In this document: one piece after another, positions 1 to 7,986 of the stretch | Layout of the letters: each line of letters starts with the position of its first letter | How positions within the stretch are numbered: position 1 is the stretch's first letter | Assembly: GCF_004297105.1 (NCBI RefSeq) | Contig: NZ_SCVE01000012.1 | Coordinates: 248,001-312,000, forward strand | Length of the DNA stretch: 64,000 nucleotides | From: Herbiconiux sp. | GTDB taxonomy: Bacteria > Actinomycetota > Actinomycetes > Actinomycetales > Microbacteriaceae | Direction of reading: 5' to 3' | Program-made: the position numbers and the translations under genes | Notes under the pieces: generated by a model | The model's database searches: none | What the model saw: the letters and a program-made list of their open reading frames with translations, nothing else | Told to the model about the DNA's origin: nothing

Positions 1-77
1 ACGAGGAACCAGCGGATCCTGACGGTCTTCTTCTCGGCCTTGCTGAGGACGGGTGCCTCGATGGTCGTCTGGCTCAT
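1..77 (-). CDS. N-terminus of a probable MFS sugar-acid transporter (cut by window edge)
   Basis: Only the first 25 or so residues are visible, starting MSQTTIEAPVLSKAEKKTVR and leading into RIRWFLV. The ATG at 77 is preceded by a good Shine-Dalgarno (AAAGGAG on the minus strand). A short basic cytoplasmic segment running into a hydrophobic stretch is typical of ACS-type MFS hexuronate/galactonate transporters. It lies 40 bp downstream of the KDPG-aldolase gene in the same direction, so the two are probably one operon for uptake and cleavage of a sugar acid. The transporter identity is inferred from the short N-terminus and the neighbour; the gene start itself is well supported. Confidence 0.5.
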   Translation of the reverse strand, partial: MSQTTIEAPVLSKAEKKTVRIRWFL

Positions 78-117
78 GCCATTCACTCCTTTGTGTGTGG
101 GGGGATGTTCGGGGCTG

Positions 118-765
118 TCAGGCGCGGGCGGCCGCGATCGCCGCAAGGAAGGCCTCGGCGGCGCGCGTGACCTTGGAGTAGTCGCCGTCGGGCCGTGCCG
201 CCTTCGTGACGGCACTGCCGACGCCCACGGCGACGGCTCCCGCGGCGAACCAGGTGCCCACGTTCTCGGGCGTGGCGCCGCCGGCGGGCAGGATCGGCGC
301 CTGAGCGAGCGGCGCCCTGACGGTCTTCAGGTAGTCGGGGCCCGCGATCTCGGTGGGGAAGAGCTTCACGATGTCGGCCCCGGCAGACATCGTGTCGACG
401 ATCTCGGTGGGCGTGAAGGCGCCGCTGATCGAGACCGCCTGGTAGCGGGCCGCGGTGCGGATCATGCCCGGGTCGAGGTTGGGGCTCACGAGGATGCGCG
501 CCCCGGCCTGCACGCAGGCGAACGCAGCCTCCGCGTCGAGTACGGTGCCCGCGCCGATGGCGACGCCCTGGCCGGCGTACTCGGTGGAGAGCATGCGGAT
601 GACGCCCAGCGCATCCGGCACGCTCAGGGTGATCTCCAGCGCGCGGAAGCCGCCAGCGATGGCGGCCCTCGCGACCTGGAGGGCTTCGTCGGCGCTGTCG
701 AGCCGGATGATCAAGACGGCACCGGTGTCATGGATGGCGCGCAGCACATCGAATTTGCTTAACAT
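118..765 (-). CDS. KDPG/KHG-type class I aldolase
   Basis: A 215-residue protein, the usual size for bifunctional 4-hydroxy-2-oxoglutarate / 2-dehydro-3-deoxyphosphogluconate aldolase (Eda), which splits 2-keto-3-deoxy sugar acids to pyruvate plus an aldehyde. The Schiff-base lysine is K134 in IVKLFP, the general acid/base glutamate is E44 in EITLS, and the SGAFTPTE segment is present. The arginine that follows the catalytic Glu in E. coli Eda (EVTLR) is serine here (S48), so the phosphate or carboxylate recognition may differ. It is divergently transcribed from the DeoR-type regulator and is followed 40 bp later by a transporter gene. The same type of enzyme occurs again at 29252-29944, where the Arg is kept. 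Confidence 0.87.
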   Translation of the reverse strand: MLSKFDVLRAIHDTGAVLIIRLDSADEALQVARAAIAGGFRALEITLSVPDALGVIRMLSTEYAGQGVAIGAGTVLDAEAAFACVQAGARILVSPNLDPGMIRTAARYQAVSISGAFTPTEIVDTMSAGADIVKLFPTEIAGPDYLKTVRAPLAQAPILPAGGATPENVGTWFAAGAVAVGVGSAVTKAARPDGDYSKVTRAAEAFLAAIAAARA

Positions 766-804
766 TGAGCATCACAATAGCTCATAGATTCACAAACGTT
801 CACA
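766..804. promoter_or_regulatory. Candidate DeoR operator between aldolase and regulator
   Basis: The 81-bp divergent gap holds an inverted repeat TGAGC-N9-GCTCA (766-784), directly abutting the aldolase start, and two direct TTCACA repeats (789-794 and 799-804) one helical turn apart. DeoR-family proteins often bind short direct repeats in such gaps. The repeats are seen directly; their function is inferred from position. Confidence 0.4.
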
Positions 805-846
805 CATTTTCTCGAATCTGTCCCACGGAGCGCTAGGCTCTGGGTC

Positions 847-1638
847 GTGAGCACCACCCCGCCTCTCATCCCCGAACAGCGCCATCAGGAGATCCTGCGG
901 CTGCTCCGGAGCGCGGGTGTGCTGAGCATCCGGCACATCGTCGACCTCCTCGGCGTCTCGCACATGACCGTGCGGCGCGACATCGCCGCGCTCGAGGAGA
1001 GCGGTCAGGTGGTCTCCGTTCAGGGCGGGGTGCGGCTCAGCGAGTGGAAGGGCTCCGAACCCCCACGCGAGCGCGCCTCGCGGGCCGGGCTGGAGCTGCC
1101 CCGAAAACGAGCGATCGCCGAACTGGCCGCCGGCCTCGTCGACGACGACATGGTCGTGTTCCTGGATGCAGGAACGACCTGCGAGGCCGTCGTACCCTTC
1201 CTGGCCACCCGCCGCGGCCTCACCGTGGTGACCAACGACTTCTTCGTGGTCACCACGCTCCTCGACTACCCGAGCATCGAGACGATCCACACGGGAGGCG
1301 TGGTCGACGTCTCGAGCGGCTCATCGAGCGGCAGCCTCGCCGCCGCCACGCTCGGGTCGATCAGCCTCGACCTCTTCTTCTTGAGCACCGGCACCTGGGA
1401 TGTGGCGCACGGCGTCACCACCCCGGCCACCGACAAGGTGGTGCTGAAGAAGGCCGCCATGGCCGCCTCGTCCTCGTGCGTGCTCCTCGCCGACAGCACG
1501 AAGTTCGGCACCTTCGAGCGGTTCAAGGTCGCCCCCCTCGACGCCCTCGACATCGCCATCACCGACGCGGATCTGCCCCCCGACGCACGCGCATCACTCG
1601 GCGATCTCGGCCTCGACCTCCGCCTCGCCACAGTCTGA
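847..1638 (+). CDS. DeoR/GlpR-family transcriptional regulator
   Basis: 263 residues starting at a GTG. An N-terminal DeoR winged helix-turn-helix is visible (about residues 12-65: PEQRHQEILRLLRSAG, HMTVRRDIAALEESG) followed by the sugar-phosphate-sensing DeoRC domain (DAGTTCEAV and the FLSTGTWDV region). Such proteins repress carbohydrate genes and are released by a phosphorylated sugar intermediate. It faces the KDPG-aldolase/transporter operon across an 81-bp gap carrying repeats, so it most likely controls that operon and itself. An aldol-pathway sugar-acid phosphate as ligand is inference. Confidence 0.88.
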   Translation: MSTTPPLIPEQRHQEILRLLRSAGVLSIRHIVDLLGVSHMTVRRDIAALEESGQVVSVQGGVRLSEWKGSEPPRERASRAGLELPRKRAIAELAAGLVDDDMVVFLDAGTTCEAVVPFLATRRGLTVVTNDFFVVTTLLDYPSIETIHTGGVVDVSSGSSSGSLAAATLGSISLDLFFLSTGTWDVAHGVTTPATDKVVLKKAAMAASSSCVLLADSTKFGTFERFKVAPLDALDIAITDADLPPDARASLGDLGLDLRLATV

Positions 1639-1737
1639 GCCCGGATCCGTCGGCCGGCGAGGGCAGGGGAATCGATATCGACGTGGTCGGCGGGAGGTCG
1701 AGCGCAGCGGGGTCGATCGGTTCGTCGCCCCAGAGGG

Positions 1738-2712
1738 TCATGGTGCGGTCGTCGCGATCGTGGTCTCGATCGCCGTGAGCTCGACGACCTCGTCGGGCCC
1801 CCAGCCGAACACGGTGGTTCCGGAGACGGTTCGTTCGCCGATGATCAGACCGGTGGCCGGATCGATGATGACCTCCTGCCGTTCGCCCGCACGCACGGGC
1901 TCGTTGCGGCCGATCGCGGTTCCCGTCACCCCATCGAGGTTGGCGACGTCATCCGTGGCGGTCACGCCTGGGATGCGCGACAGGGCATCGAGAAGGGCCG
2001 CGCGCTGGGGCGCAGGAACCAGACCGGAGCGCAGGATGTCGGTGATGCGCACGAAGTCGTCTTCGTCGCGCGACGCCGATCCCCCGGTGTACTGGCTGTC
2101 GATCCAGTCGTAGGCCGCAGCTCCCTCGGTGGGGATGTCGGCGTAGTCGACCGTGACCCACGAGGAATCGGGGCCGTAGAACGCACCGTCGGCGGCCCGG
2201 ATGGTCTCGATGGACCCATCCGTGGTGATCCCGGACTGGTTCCCCCAGTCGCGGAAGAGAACCCACTCCGCGGCCGGGTCGGCCGGCATGAACACATCCA
2301 GGATCTGGTCGTTCGGCGCACACACCACGGCGCCGTCCTCGTCGCCGGTGCAGGCCTGCCAGCGGGCGTGCGTACGTGCGCGGAGGTACTCGCCCGAGTC
2401 CGGCACGAGGTTCGCGTAGGCGATGGTCTCCGTGGCAGCGGCGCGGAGCACACCGCTGGCGTATGCCGACTGGGCACCCAGGCTGATGTTGCCCGCCACC
2501 AGCACCGCGATCATCCCGGCCGCCACTCCCGCCGCCACCCACGTCACGCGCGGCAGCGTCCGGCGTCGGGCGCTGCGCGGGAGCTCGGTGGTGGTGGTTC
2601 CGTCACCCCGGGCGATCCGGTTCACCAGCGCCTCGCGGCCCTCGGCGATCATCTCGGGGGTGGGCTCGCGGGTGTCGTCACGAGCGTTGCGGAGCAGTGT
2701 CAGTTCGTCCAT
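1738..2712 (-). CDS. CU044_5270-like membrane protein, probable anti-sigma partner
   Basis: 324 residues: an N-terminal cytoplasmic segment (about 1-52, MDELTLLRNARDDTREPTPE), one membrane helix (about 53-76, VTWVAAGVAAGMIAVLVAG) and a large extracytoplasmic domain. The N-terminal signature and layout match the actinobacterial CU044_5270 family that regularly follows ECF sigma genes. The start lies inside the sigma-factor gene (35-bp overlap), which argues for translational coupling and 1:1 dosage. The role as a membrane-tethered regulator of the sigma factor is inferred from architecture and coupling; there is no zinc-binding anti-sigma (ZAS) motif. Confidence 0.75.
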   Translation of the reverse strand: MDELTLLRNARDDTREPTPEMIAEGREALVNRIARGDGTTTTELPRSARRRTLPRVTWVAAGVAAGMIAVLVAGNISLGAQSAYASGVLRAAATETIAYANLVPDSGEYLRARTHARWQACTGDEDGAVVCAPNDQILDVFMPADPAAEWVLFRDWGNQSGITTDGSIETIRAADGAFYGPDSSWVTVDYADIPTEGAAAYDWIDSQYTGGSASRDEDDFVRITDILRSGLVPAPQRAALLDALSRIPGVTATDDVANLDGVTGTAIGRNEPVRAGERQEVIIDPATGLIIGERTVSGTTVFGWGPDEVVELTAIETTIATTAP

Positions 2713-3283
2713 GGTCGATCTCCTGTTCGGTAGAGGTGGTCGTGCTGCCGGCGCCGGCGGCGCGGCGTAAGAGGCGGCGGGCCCGATTCAGTCGCGACTT
2801 GACCGTGCCCACCGGCACGCCGGTCACGGCGGCGATCGAGGAGTAGTCCAGGTCTGCCCAGGCGTAGAGCAGCAGCGTGTCGCGATCGGCCGGCGACAGA
2901 TGACGCAGGGTCTTCGCGAGTCGGCGGGACAGACGTTCGGCATCGATTCGCGAGCCGGTCGACTCCACGGCGTCCGGCGCGATCTGGGCTGCGAGATCGG
3001 CCGACATGCCCTTCCAGGCGGCCGCCTCGACCCGGGAGTGCTTGCGCATCAACCGGGTCGCGATGCCCAGTAGCCACGGGCGGGCATCCGGCACAGTGAG
3101 GTCGTACGACGCGCGGCGCTCGAAGGCCACCAGGAACGTCTCCGACATCACGTCCTGGCCCGCGTCATCACCGAGCCGCTGGGCGGCGTACCGGAACACG
3201 CTCGGAGCATGGCGGTCGTAGAGGGTCGCGAACACGGCCGGCTCGACGGCCGAGCGTTCGATCACCTCATTGTCGGAACTCAT
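2678..3283 (-). CDS. ECF (extracytoplasmic function) RNA polymerase sigma factor
   Basis: 201 residues with sigma-70 region 2 (about 18-85, FATLYDRHAPSVFRYAAQRL through WLLGIATRL) and region 4 (about 125-175, LSPADRDTLLLYAW, AAVTGVPVGTVKSRLNRAR). There is no region 1 or 3, as in ECF sigmas. It directs RNA polymerase to a small stress or envelope regulon, probably restrained by the membrane protein encoded by the overlapping downstream gene. No good ribosome-binding site precedes the ATG at 3283. A TGAACC-like -35 (minus strand, 3316-3311) lies close upstream, so self-activation and a nearly leaderless mRNA are possible, but the -10 spacing is short. Confidence 0.92.
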   Translation of the reverse strand: MSSDNEVIERSAVEPAVFATLYDRHAPSVFRYAAQRLGDDAGQDVMSETFLVAFERRASYDLTVPDARPWLLGIATRLMRKHSRVEAAAWKGMSADLAAQIAPDAVESTGSRIDAERLSRRLAKTLRHLSPADRDTLLLYAWADLDYSSIAAVTGVPVGTVKSRLNRARRLLRRAAGAGSTTTSTEQEIDHGRTDTAPQRS

Positions 3284-3398
3284 AACCGTATTGTCCGATT
3301 CAGCTCACCCGGTTCACGCCAATCTCCTCGTGCGATCGCCGACGGTCGAACCCCTCCCGCACACCCCCGAATGGGGCACACAGCCAATTCCCAGGAAA

Positions 3399-3559
3399 AT
3401 AACGATTTGGTAACTTGCTCCCCGTTACCAGACCGTTATATATTCGAAGAGCCGAAGTTGTTTGCTGTGGCAGCTTCGGCGGAATGTGATTGCAGGACAC
3501 TCTTGGTGCAAGGGAGAGGGCCCGTCGTTAGCCTCTACGACGGGCCCTCAATCATTTAA
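3399..3559. ncRNA. Candidate structured RNA: three consecutive stem-loops
   Basis: The 353-bp gap between the divergent sigma and MarR genes is clearly less GC-rich than its surroundings and carries three inverted repeats in a row. SL1: 3399-3414 with 3424-3439 (16-bp arms, 15 pairs counting one G-U, 9-nt loop). SL2: 3451-3460 with 3471-3480 (10 pairs with one G-U). SL3: 3526-3537 with 3548-3559 (12 perfect GC-rich pairs, 10-nt loop, terminator-like, followed by AATCATTTAAA). No convincing ORF covers it. I could not match it to 6C RNA, SRP RNA or a known riboswitch. An orphan RNA on the plus strand is the simplest reading; a multi-site operator is the alternative for SL1. Confidence 0.38.
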
Positions 3560-3636
3560 ACGCCCGCCTCGGGGCGAGCCGTGGCGGCCGTGTCAGAATG
3601 AGAGCCACCTTTTCGCCTCGAGTGTCAGGAGCTGGG

Positions 3637-4095
3637 ATGGCACCGGATGTCTCCCCCGTCGCCGCGTGGGAATCGCTCTTCCGAGCGCAGGTGAGCGTGA
3701 TGCGCCAGCTCGCCACGGAGTTCCCGACCGACATCGTGTCGTTCAACGAGTACGACGTGATGTTCAACCTCTTCGGGCAACCCGGGAAGACGTTGCGCAT
3801 CCGCGATCTGGGCGAGAAGGTGCTGCTCACTCAGCCGTCGATCAGCCGCCTGGTCGATCGACTGGTCTCGCGCGGCATCCTCGAGAAGCACGACGACCCG
3901 AGCGACGGGCGGGGAACCCTGGTCGCTCTCACCGAGAAGGGTGTGCAGACGTACCGTCAGGCCGCCGTGATCCACGGCGCCTCGATCAGCGATCACATGT
4001 CGGGCACGCTGTCGGGCGAGGAGCTCGACGAGCTCACCCGGCTGTGCGACAAGCTGCGGGTGGGCGTCGCGGCGCGGACGGCGTCGGCCCGCTAG
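3637..4095 (+). CDS. MarR-family transcriptional regulator
   Basis: 152 residues from the ATG at 3637, chosen over the upstream ATG at 3598 because AGGAG sits 5 nt before it. The MarR winged helix is evident: LTQPSISRLVDRLVSRGILEK (about 66-86) is the recognition region, then DPSDGRGTLVALTEKG forms the wing. Dimerisation helices flank it. Such proteins usually sense small phenolic or oxidant ligands. The photolyase gene follows after 36 bp in the same direction, so the two may be co-transcribed; no operator was identified with confidence. Confidence 0.88.
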   Translation: MAPDVSPVAAWESLFRAQVSVMRQLATEFPTDIVSFNEYDVMFNLFGQPGKTLRIRDLGEKVLLTQPSISRLVDRLVSRGILEKHDDPSDGRGTLVALTEKGVQTYRQAAVIHGASISDHMSGTLSGEELDELTRLCDKLRVGVAARTASAR

Positions 4096-4131
4096 CGAAC
4101 ACCCTCGGGTGCGGGATGCGCCGGGAGCGAG

Positions 4132-5559
4132 TTGACTGACTCCGTGAGCGCGAATCCCACCACCGTCGTCTGGTTGCGCGACGACCTCCGCCTGCGTGAC
4201 AACCCCGCCGTGCACGCCGCCGTCCTGCGGGGAGACCCGATCGTGTGCCTGTACGTGCTCGACAGGGAGAGCGCCGGCATCCGGCCGCTCGGCGCAGCAT
4301 CGTCGTGGTGGCTGCATGGCAGCCTGGAGGCGCTCGCGGATGAACTGCGCGAGGTGGGTCTGACGCTCACGCTCCGCCGCGGAACCGCCGACGAGGTGGT
4401 GCGGGCCGTCGTCGCCGAGAGCGGCGCGACCGCCGTGTTCTGGAACCGCCGCTACGGCGAAGCCGAACGGGCCATCGACACCGGCCTCAAGTCGTCGTTG
4501 AAGGACGACGGTATCGACGTGCAGAGCTTCCACGGCTCGGTGCTCGTGGAGCCATGGACGATCCTCACCGGCCAGGGCGGCTGGTACAAGGTGTTCACGC
4601 CGTTCTACCGCGCCGTGCTCGCGAAGCCCGCTCCGCGGCATCCGGTGCCCGCTCCCACGGCGGATGACGGGCTGCAGCACCGACGCCTGCCGAGCGACGA
4701 CCTCGCGTCGTGGGGGTTGCTGCCGACGAGGCCCGACTGGGCCGAGGGGCTGCGTACGCGCTGGCAGCCCGGCGCGGCCGGGGCGCATGCCCGGCTCGCC
4801 GCCTTCCTGCGGAGCGGAGTCGACGAGTACGTCGATGAACAGGACTTCCCCGCCGAAGACGGCACGTCGGGACTCTCGCCGCACCTGCGCTTCGGCGAGA
4901 TCAGCCCGTTCGAGGTGTGGCATGCGGTGGAGAGGCACCGGGCGCGGGGTGCTTCGGCGTCATCCGCACCTCCCGCCGCCGACGGGGAACGCGGAGGCAC
5001 GACATCCGGGGCCGCCGCCTTCCTCCGGCAGCTCGTGTGGCGCGAGTTCGCCTACCACCTCCTCTTCCACCTGCCCTCGATCACCACTGAGAACATGCGG
5101 CCCGAGTTCGATCGCTTCCCCTGGGACGAGCTGCCCGCGCGCGATCTCGAGCGGTGGCAGCAGGGTCAGACGGGCATCCCACTCGTCGACGCCGGCATGC
5201 GCGAGCTGTGGCAGACCGGTGTGATGCACAACCGCGTGCGCATGGTGGTGGCGTCATTCCTCGTGAAGAACCTGCGGGTCGACTGGCGGGTGGGCGAGGC
5301 CTGGTTCTGGGACACGCTCGTCGACGCCGATCCCGCCTCCAACGCGTTGAACTGGCAGTGGGTGGCCGGGTCGGGGCCGGATGCGGCGCCGTACTTCCGG
5401 GTCTTCAACCCCGAGTTGCAGGCCTCGAAGTTCGACCCGCACGGCGCCTACATCGCGCGCTACGTACCCGAGCTGGGAACGGATGCGTATCCCGAGCCCA
5501 TGGTCGACCTCAAGGAGTCGCGCGCGGCCGCACTCGACGCCTACGCCACCATCCGCTGA
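4132..5559 (+). CDS. phrB: Deoxyribodipyrimidine photolyase (cryptochrome/photolyase family)
   Basis: 475 residues. The N-terminal antenna-chromophore domain begins WLRDDLRLRDNPAV, and the C-terminal FAD-binding domain shows the family hallmarks MHNRVRMVVASFLVKNL, NALNWQWVAGSG and DAAPYFRVFNP. The enzyme uses blue light and reduced FAD to split cyclobutane pyrimidine dimers in DNA. The start is a TTG at 4132 preceded by GGGAG at a spacing of 4; a GTG at 4144 is the alternative. Length and motifs fit class I CPD photolyases. It lies 36 bp after the MarR gene, a plausible co-transcribed light or oxidative-stress pair. Confidence 0.93.
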   Translation: MTDSVSANPTTVVWLRDDLRLRDNPAVHAAVLRGDPIVCLYVLDRESAGIRPLGAASSWWLHGSLEALADELREVGLTLTLRRGTADEVVRAVVAESGATAVFWNRRYGEAERAIDTGLKSSLKDDGIDVQSFHGSVLVEPWTILTGQGGWYKVFTPFYRAVLAKPAPRHPVPAPTADDGLQHRRLPSDDLASWGLLPTRPDWAEGLRTRWQPGAAGAHARLAAFLRSGVDEYVDEQDFPAEDGTSGLSPHLRFGEISPFEVWHAVERHRARGASASSAPPAADGERGGTTSGAAAFLRQLVWREFAYHLLFHLPSITTENMRPEFDRFPWDELPARDLERWQQGQTGIPLVDAGMRELWQTGVMHNRVRMVVASFLVKNLRVDWRVGEAWFWDTLVDADPASNALNWQWVAGSGPDAAPYFRVFNPELQASKFDPHGAYIARYVPELGTDAYPEPMVDLKESRAAALDAYATIR

Positions 5560-5597
5560 CCCCGCCCGCTCGACGTTCCGCGGAGTGGCCGGAGGGG

Positions 5598-7109
5598 CTA
5601 GTAGCCCGCGAAGGCGTCGGTGCGGATGCCGCGGGCGCCCGCATGACGCAGCTCGGCCGACACATGATCGACGAAGCCGGGCGGGCCCGACACGTAGGCG
5701 CGTCGCGCATCGATGTCGGGCACCGCGGCGCGCAGCACGTCGGCCGTGACCCGGGCCGCCCCGAGGTACACCCACCCCGACGGCAGCGCCGGCGGCTCGG
5801 TGGGTGCCGTCACCAGCACCCGGATGCCGGCGGCCGCCAGTTCGTCGGCGTAGGCCAGCTCATCGGGTGCCGACACCGCGTAGACGAGTACCACGTCGAC
5901 GGGTTGTGTGCCCCCGGCCGAGCGTGCCGCGAGCTGGCTCACGAACGGTGTGATGCCGATGCCGCCGGCGGCGAGAAGCACGGGGTGCGAGGCATCCCGG
6001 GGCAGCAGGAAGTCGCCGCCCACCCAGGTCGACCGCACGGTGGTGCCGGGCGTGAGCCCCACCAGCGCCTTCTTGAACGAGCTCGAGGGCTGCGAGAGCT
6101 TGATGCCGACGCTCACCCGATCCGGGGCATCCGGTGCCGAGGTGATGCTGAACATGCGCCGCGTACCGCGTGAGTCGGCACCCCGGTGCGGCAGCGCCAG
6201 CTCGAGATACTGACCCGGCAGGAAGCGCACCGGATGCGACGGCTCGAAGTCGAAGGCCGTGCTCGTGGGGGTGAGCTGCCGCGAGCCCACGTAGCGAAGC
6301 CGGATGCCCCGGCGCTGCCCGAAGAAGAACGCCACGATGTTGCCGATCACGAGAGCGATCTCGGGCGAGGAGTACACCGGGCCGATCGAGAAGGGGATGG
6401 AGAAGAGCACCGCCACGACGGCCGCGACGAGGAGCTGCTGCCCCCGGCGAGGAGGGAGCGTCAGCGGCTCGCTCAGCATGAAGCCCGCGAGGAACACGAT
6501 GGGGAACGAGCCCACAGCCAGCCAGAGCGCATCGCCGAAGGAACTGCCGAGGATCACCATGCGCGCCGTGACGATCACGAGCGCGAGCAGCACGAAGGTG
6601 CCGCCGATCGCGAGCCGTCCGGTGCGGTAGAGCACGAGGAACGCGCCCACCACGACCACCGGGAGCAGCACCGGCGTGGCCACCCACCAGCCCGAGGGAT
6701 TGAGCGCGGTGACCGACATGATCACGGCGGCGGCGGCCACCGGGTTGAGCACGTGCCGGCCCCGGATGGCCAGGAGGAACTTGGATGCCGCCGCGACCAC
6801 GGCGGTGAGCGCCATCAGCAGGAGCCCCGTGGGGTCGGCGGTGGGGATGAACACGAAGAAGATCAGCAGCCCGGTGATCGTGGACGACGGGAGGTGCGCT
6901 CGCGTGCGGAACGCGAGCGCGAAGACCCAGCTCGCCACTGCAGTGACGACGATGGCCACGGCGAGGCTGAGGATCATCTCGAGCGGCGTGTAGAAGATCT
7001 GGCCGAGGGCACTCTCGATCAAGGCGACGACGGCGATCGCGCCGAGCACGATCACCATGAGGTTGTACATGGTGACGCGCCCGATCAGGGTGTCGAATCG
7101 TGCTTTCAT
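5598..7109 (-). CDS. Membrane flavin reductase: RnfD/NqrB-like domain fused to ferredoxin-NADP reductase domain
   Basis: 503 residues. The first 270 or so form about ten membrane helices in the RnfD/NqrB style. The remainder is a soluble FNR-type module with an FAD-binding barrel (RRMFSITSAPDA), the NAD(P) nucleotide motif LLAAGGIGITPFVSQLA and a C-terminal aromatic end (FAGY). This arrangement moves electrons from cytosolic NAD(P)H through the membrane. The gene is the third of a minus-strand operon with an FMN-binding lipoprotein and ApbE (ATGA overlap with the latter), so it is likely the electron source for a flavinylated extracytoplasmic carrier. The terminal acceptor is unknown. Confidence 0.85.
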   Translation of the reverse strand: MKARFDTLIGRVTMYNLMVIVLGAIAVVALIESALGQIFYTPLEMILSLAVAIVVTAVASWVFALAFRTRAHLPSSTITGLLIFFVFIPTADPTGLLLMALTAVVAAASKFLLAIRGRHVLNPVAAAAVIMSVTALNPSGWWVATPVLLPVVVVGAFLVLYRTGRLAIGGTFVLLALVIVTARMVILGSSFGDALWLAVGSFPIVFLAGFMLSEPLTLPPRRGQQLLVAAVVAVLFSIPFSIGPVYSSPEIALVIGNIVAFFFGQRRGIRLRYVGSRQLTPTSTAFDFEPSHPVRFLPGQYLELALPHRGADSRGTRRMFSITSAPDAPDRVSVGIKLSQPSSSFKKALVGLTPGTTVRSTWVGGDFLLPRDASHPVLLAAGGIGITPFVSQLAARSAGGTQPVDVVLVYAVSAPDELAYADELAAAGIRVLVTAPTEPPALPSGWVYLGAARVTADVLRAAVPDIDARRAYVSGPPGFVDHVSAELRHAGARGIRTDAFAGY

Positions 7110-7975
7110 GTGAAGAGTTCTCCCGGGAAGTACCGCGAGCGCTCGGCCCGCCCATCGGCGTACATGCGTACATAGCTGAAGTGGAATGTGTTCGCGAGCT
7201 CATGGGCACCGGTGAAGAAGAGTGCGGTGGCGAGCCCGTCGGCGAGGGCGGTGTCGGCGGCGATCACCCAGGTGGCGATCACCTCACGTGCCGGGTTCCC
7301 GCTGCGCGCGTCCAGGATGTGGTGCAGCCCATCGCCCCACGCGCGGCGGTTGCTCGCCGAGGCGCAGAGCGAGGTGTTCGCGAACTCGGCCACACCGATC
7401 GCCTTCGTCGGGTCGAGCGGATGCTCGAGGCCCACCCTGATGGGCGACGCGCCCCGGTGCACGAGATCGCCGCTCGCATCGATCACCACGTCGTCGACGC
7501 CATGATCCTCGAGCACGGCGCGTACGAGGTCGACGAGGTAGCCCTTGCCCGCCGCCCCGACGTCGATCACGACGGGCCGGGTGGTGGTGAGTGCGGCACC
7601 GTCGCGGGTGACGTCGGCGGCCCAGGATGCCCGCAGCGAGACATCCGGAGCCGTCACCGGCTGCAGGCTGTAGACGCGGTCGTAGCCGAGCCGCTCGAGG
7701 TCGCGGCCCACCAGCGGATCGACCGCGCCGCCGGTGGCAGAGTACAACCTGTCGTACAGCCCGAAGAGCTCGAGCGAGTCATCCGGGAACTCGAAGCGGC
7801 CTGCCCCGGCGGCGATCTGCGACACGAGGGAATCGGTTCGGAAGCGGGAGTAGACCTGGTCGAACGACTCGATGCGGTCGGTCACCGCACGCCGGGTCGC
7901 CTCGTCGAGCGGCTCGGCCGTCTCGATCTGCCACCGGGTACCGATGGCGTCGAAGTCGAAAGAGGCGCGGCTCAT
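7106..7975 (-). CDS. apbE: FAD:protein FMN transferase (flavin transferase)
   Basis: 289 residues from the ATG at 7975 (MSRASFDFDAIGTRWQIETA). ApbE-family motifs are present: FDQVYSRFRTDSLVSQI, the VIDVGAAGKGYLVDLV segment, DASGDLVHRG, and the C-terminal HHILDARSGNPA plus AADTALADGLATALF region that binds Mg2+ and FAD. ApbE attaches FMN covalently to Ser/Thr in extracytoplasmic or membrane substrates. The obvious substrate is the FMN-binding lipoprotein encoded 11 bp upstream, and the membrane reductase overlaps downstream by ATGA. No clear Sec signal is seen at the N-terminus, which is unusual for an enzyme expected to act outside, so export may be unconventional or the protein may act at the inner face. 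Confidence 0.9.
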   Translation of the reverse strand: MSRASFDFDAIGTRWQIETAEPLDEATRRAVTDRIESFDQVYSRFRTDSLVSQIAAGAGRFEFPDDSLELFGLYDRLYSATGGAVDPLVGRDLERLGYDRVYSLQPVTAPDVSLRASWAADVTRDGAALTTTRPVVIDVGAAGKGYLVDLVRAVLEDHGVDDVVIDASGDLVHRGASPIRVGLEHPLDPTKAIGVAEFANTSLCASASNRRAWGDGLHHILDARSGNPAREVIATWVIAADTALADGLATALFFTGAHELANTFHFSYVRMYADGRAERSRYFPGELFT

Positions 7976-7986
7976 GCGCGCGGCCC

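Noticed and set aside
3209..3559. ORF spanning the stem-loop region after the sigma gene
   Set aside because: It runs antisense through the sigma-factor start and through three hairpins, with no ribosome-binding site and no recognisable protein.
3399..3559. Assignment to 6C RNA, SRP RNA, tmRNA or a known riboswitch
   Set aside because: The loops lack the C6 runs of 6C RNA, there is no SRP GGAA-tetraloop helix 8 or tmRNA acceptor, and the region does not precede a metabolic gene in sense orientation.
3625..4938. 437-codon minus-strand ORF
   Set aside because: Overlaps the MarR and photolyase genes, which carry clear family motifs; its composition is that of antisense translation.
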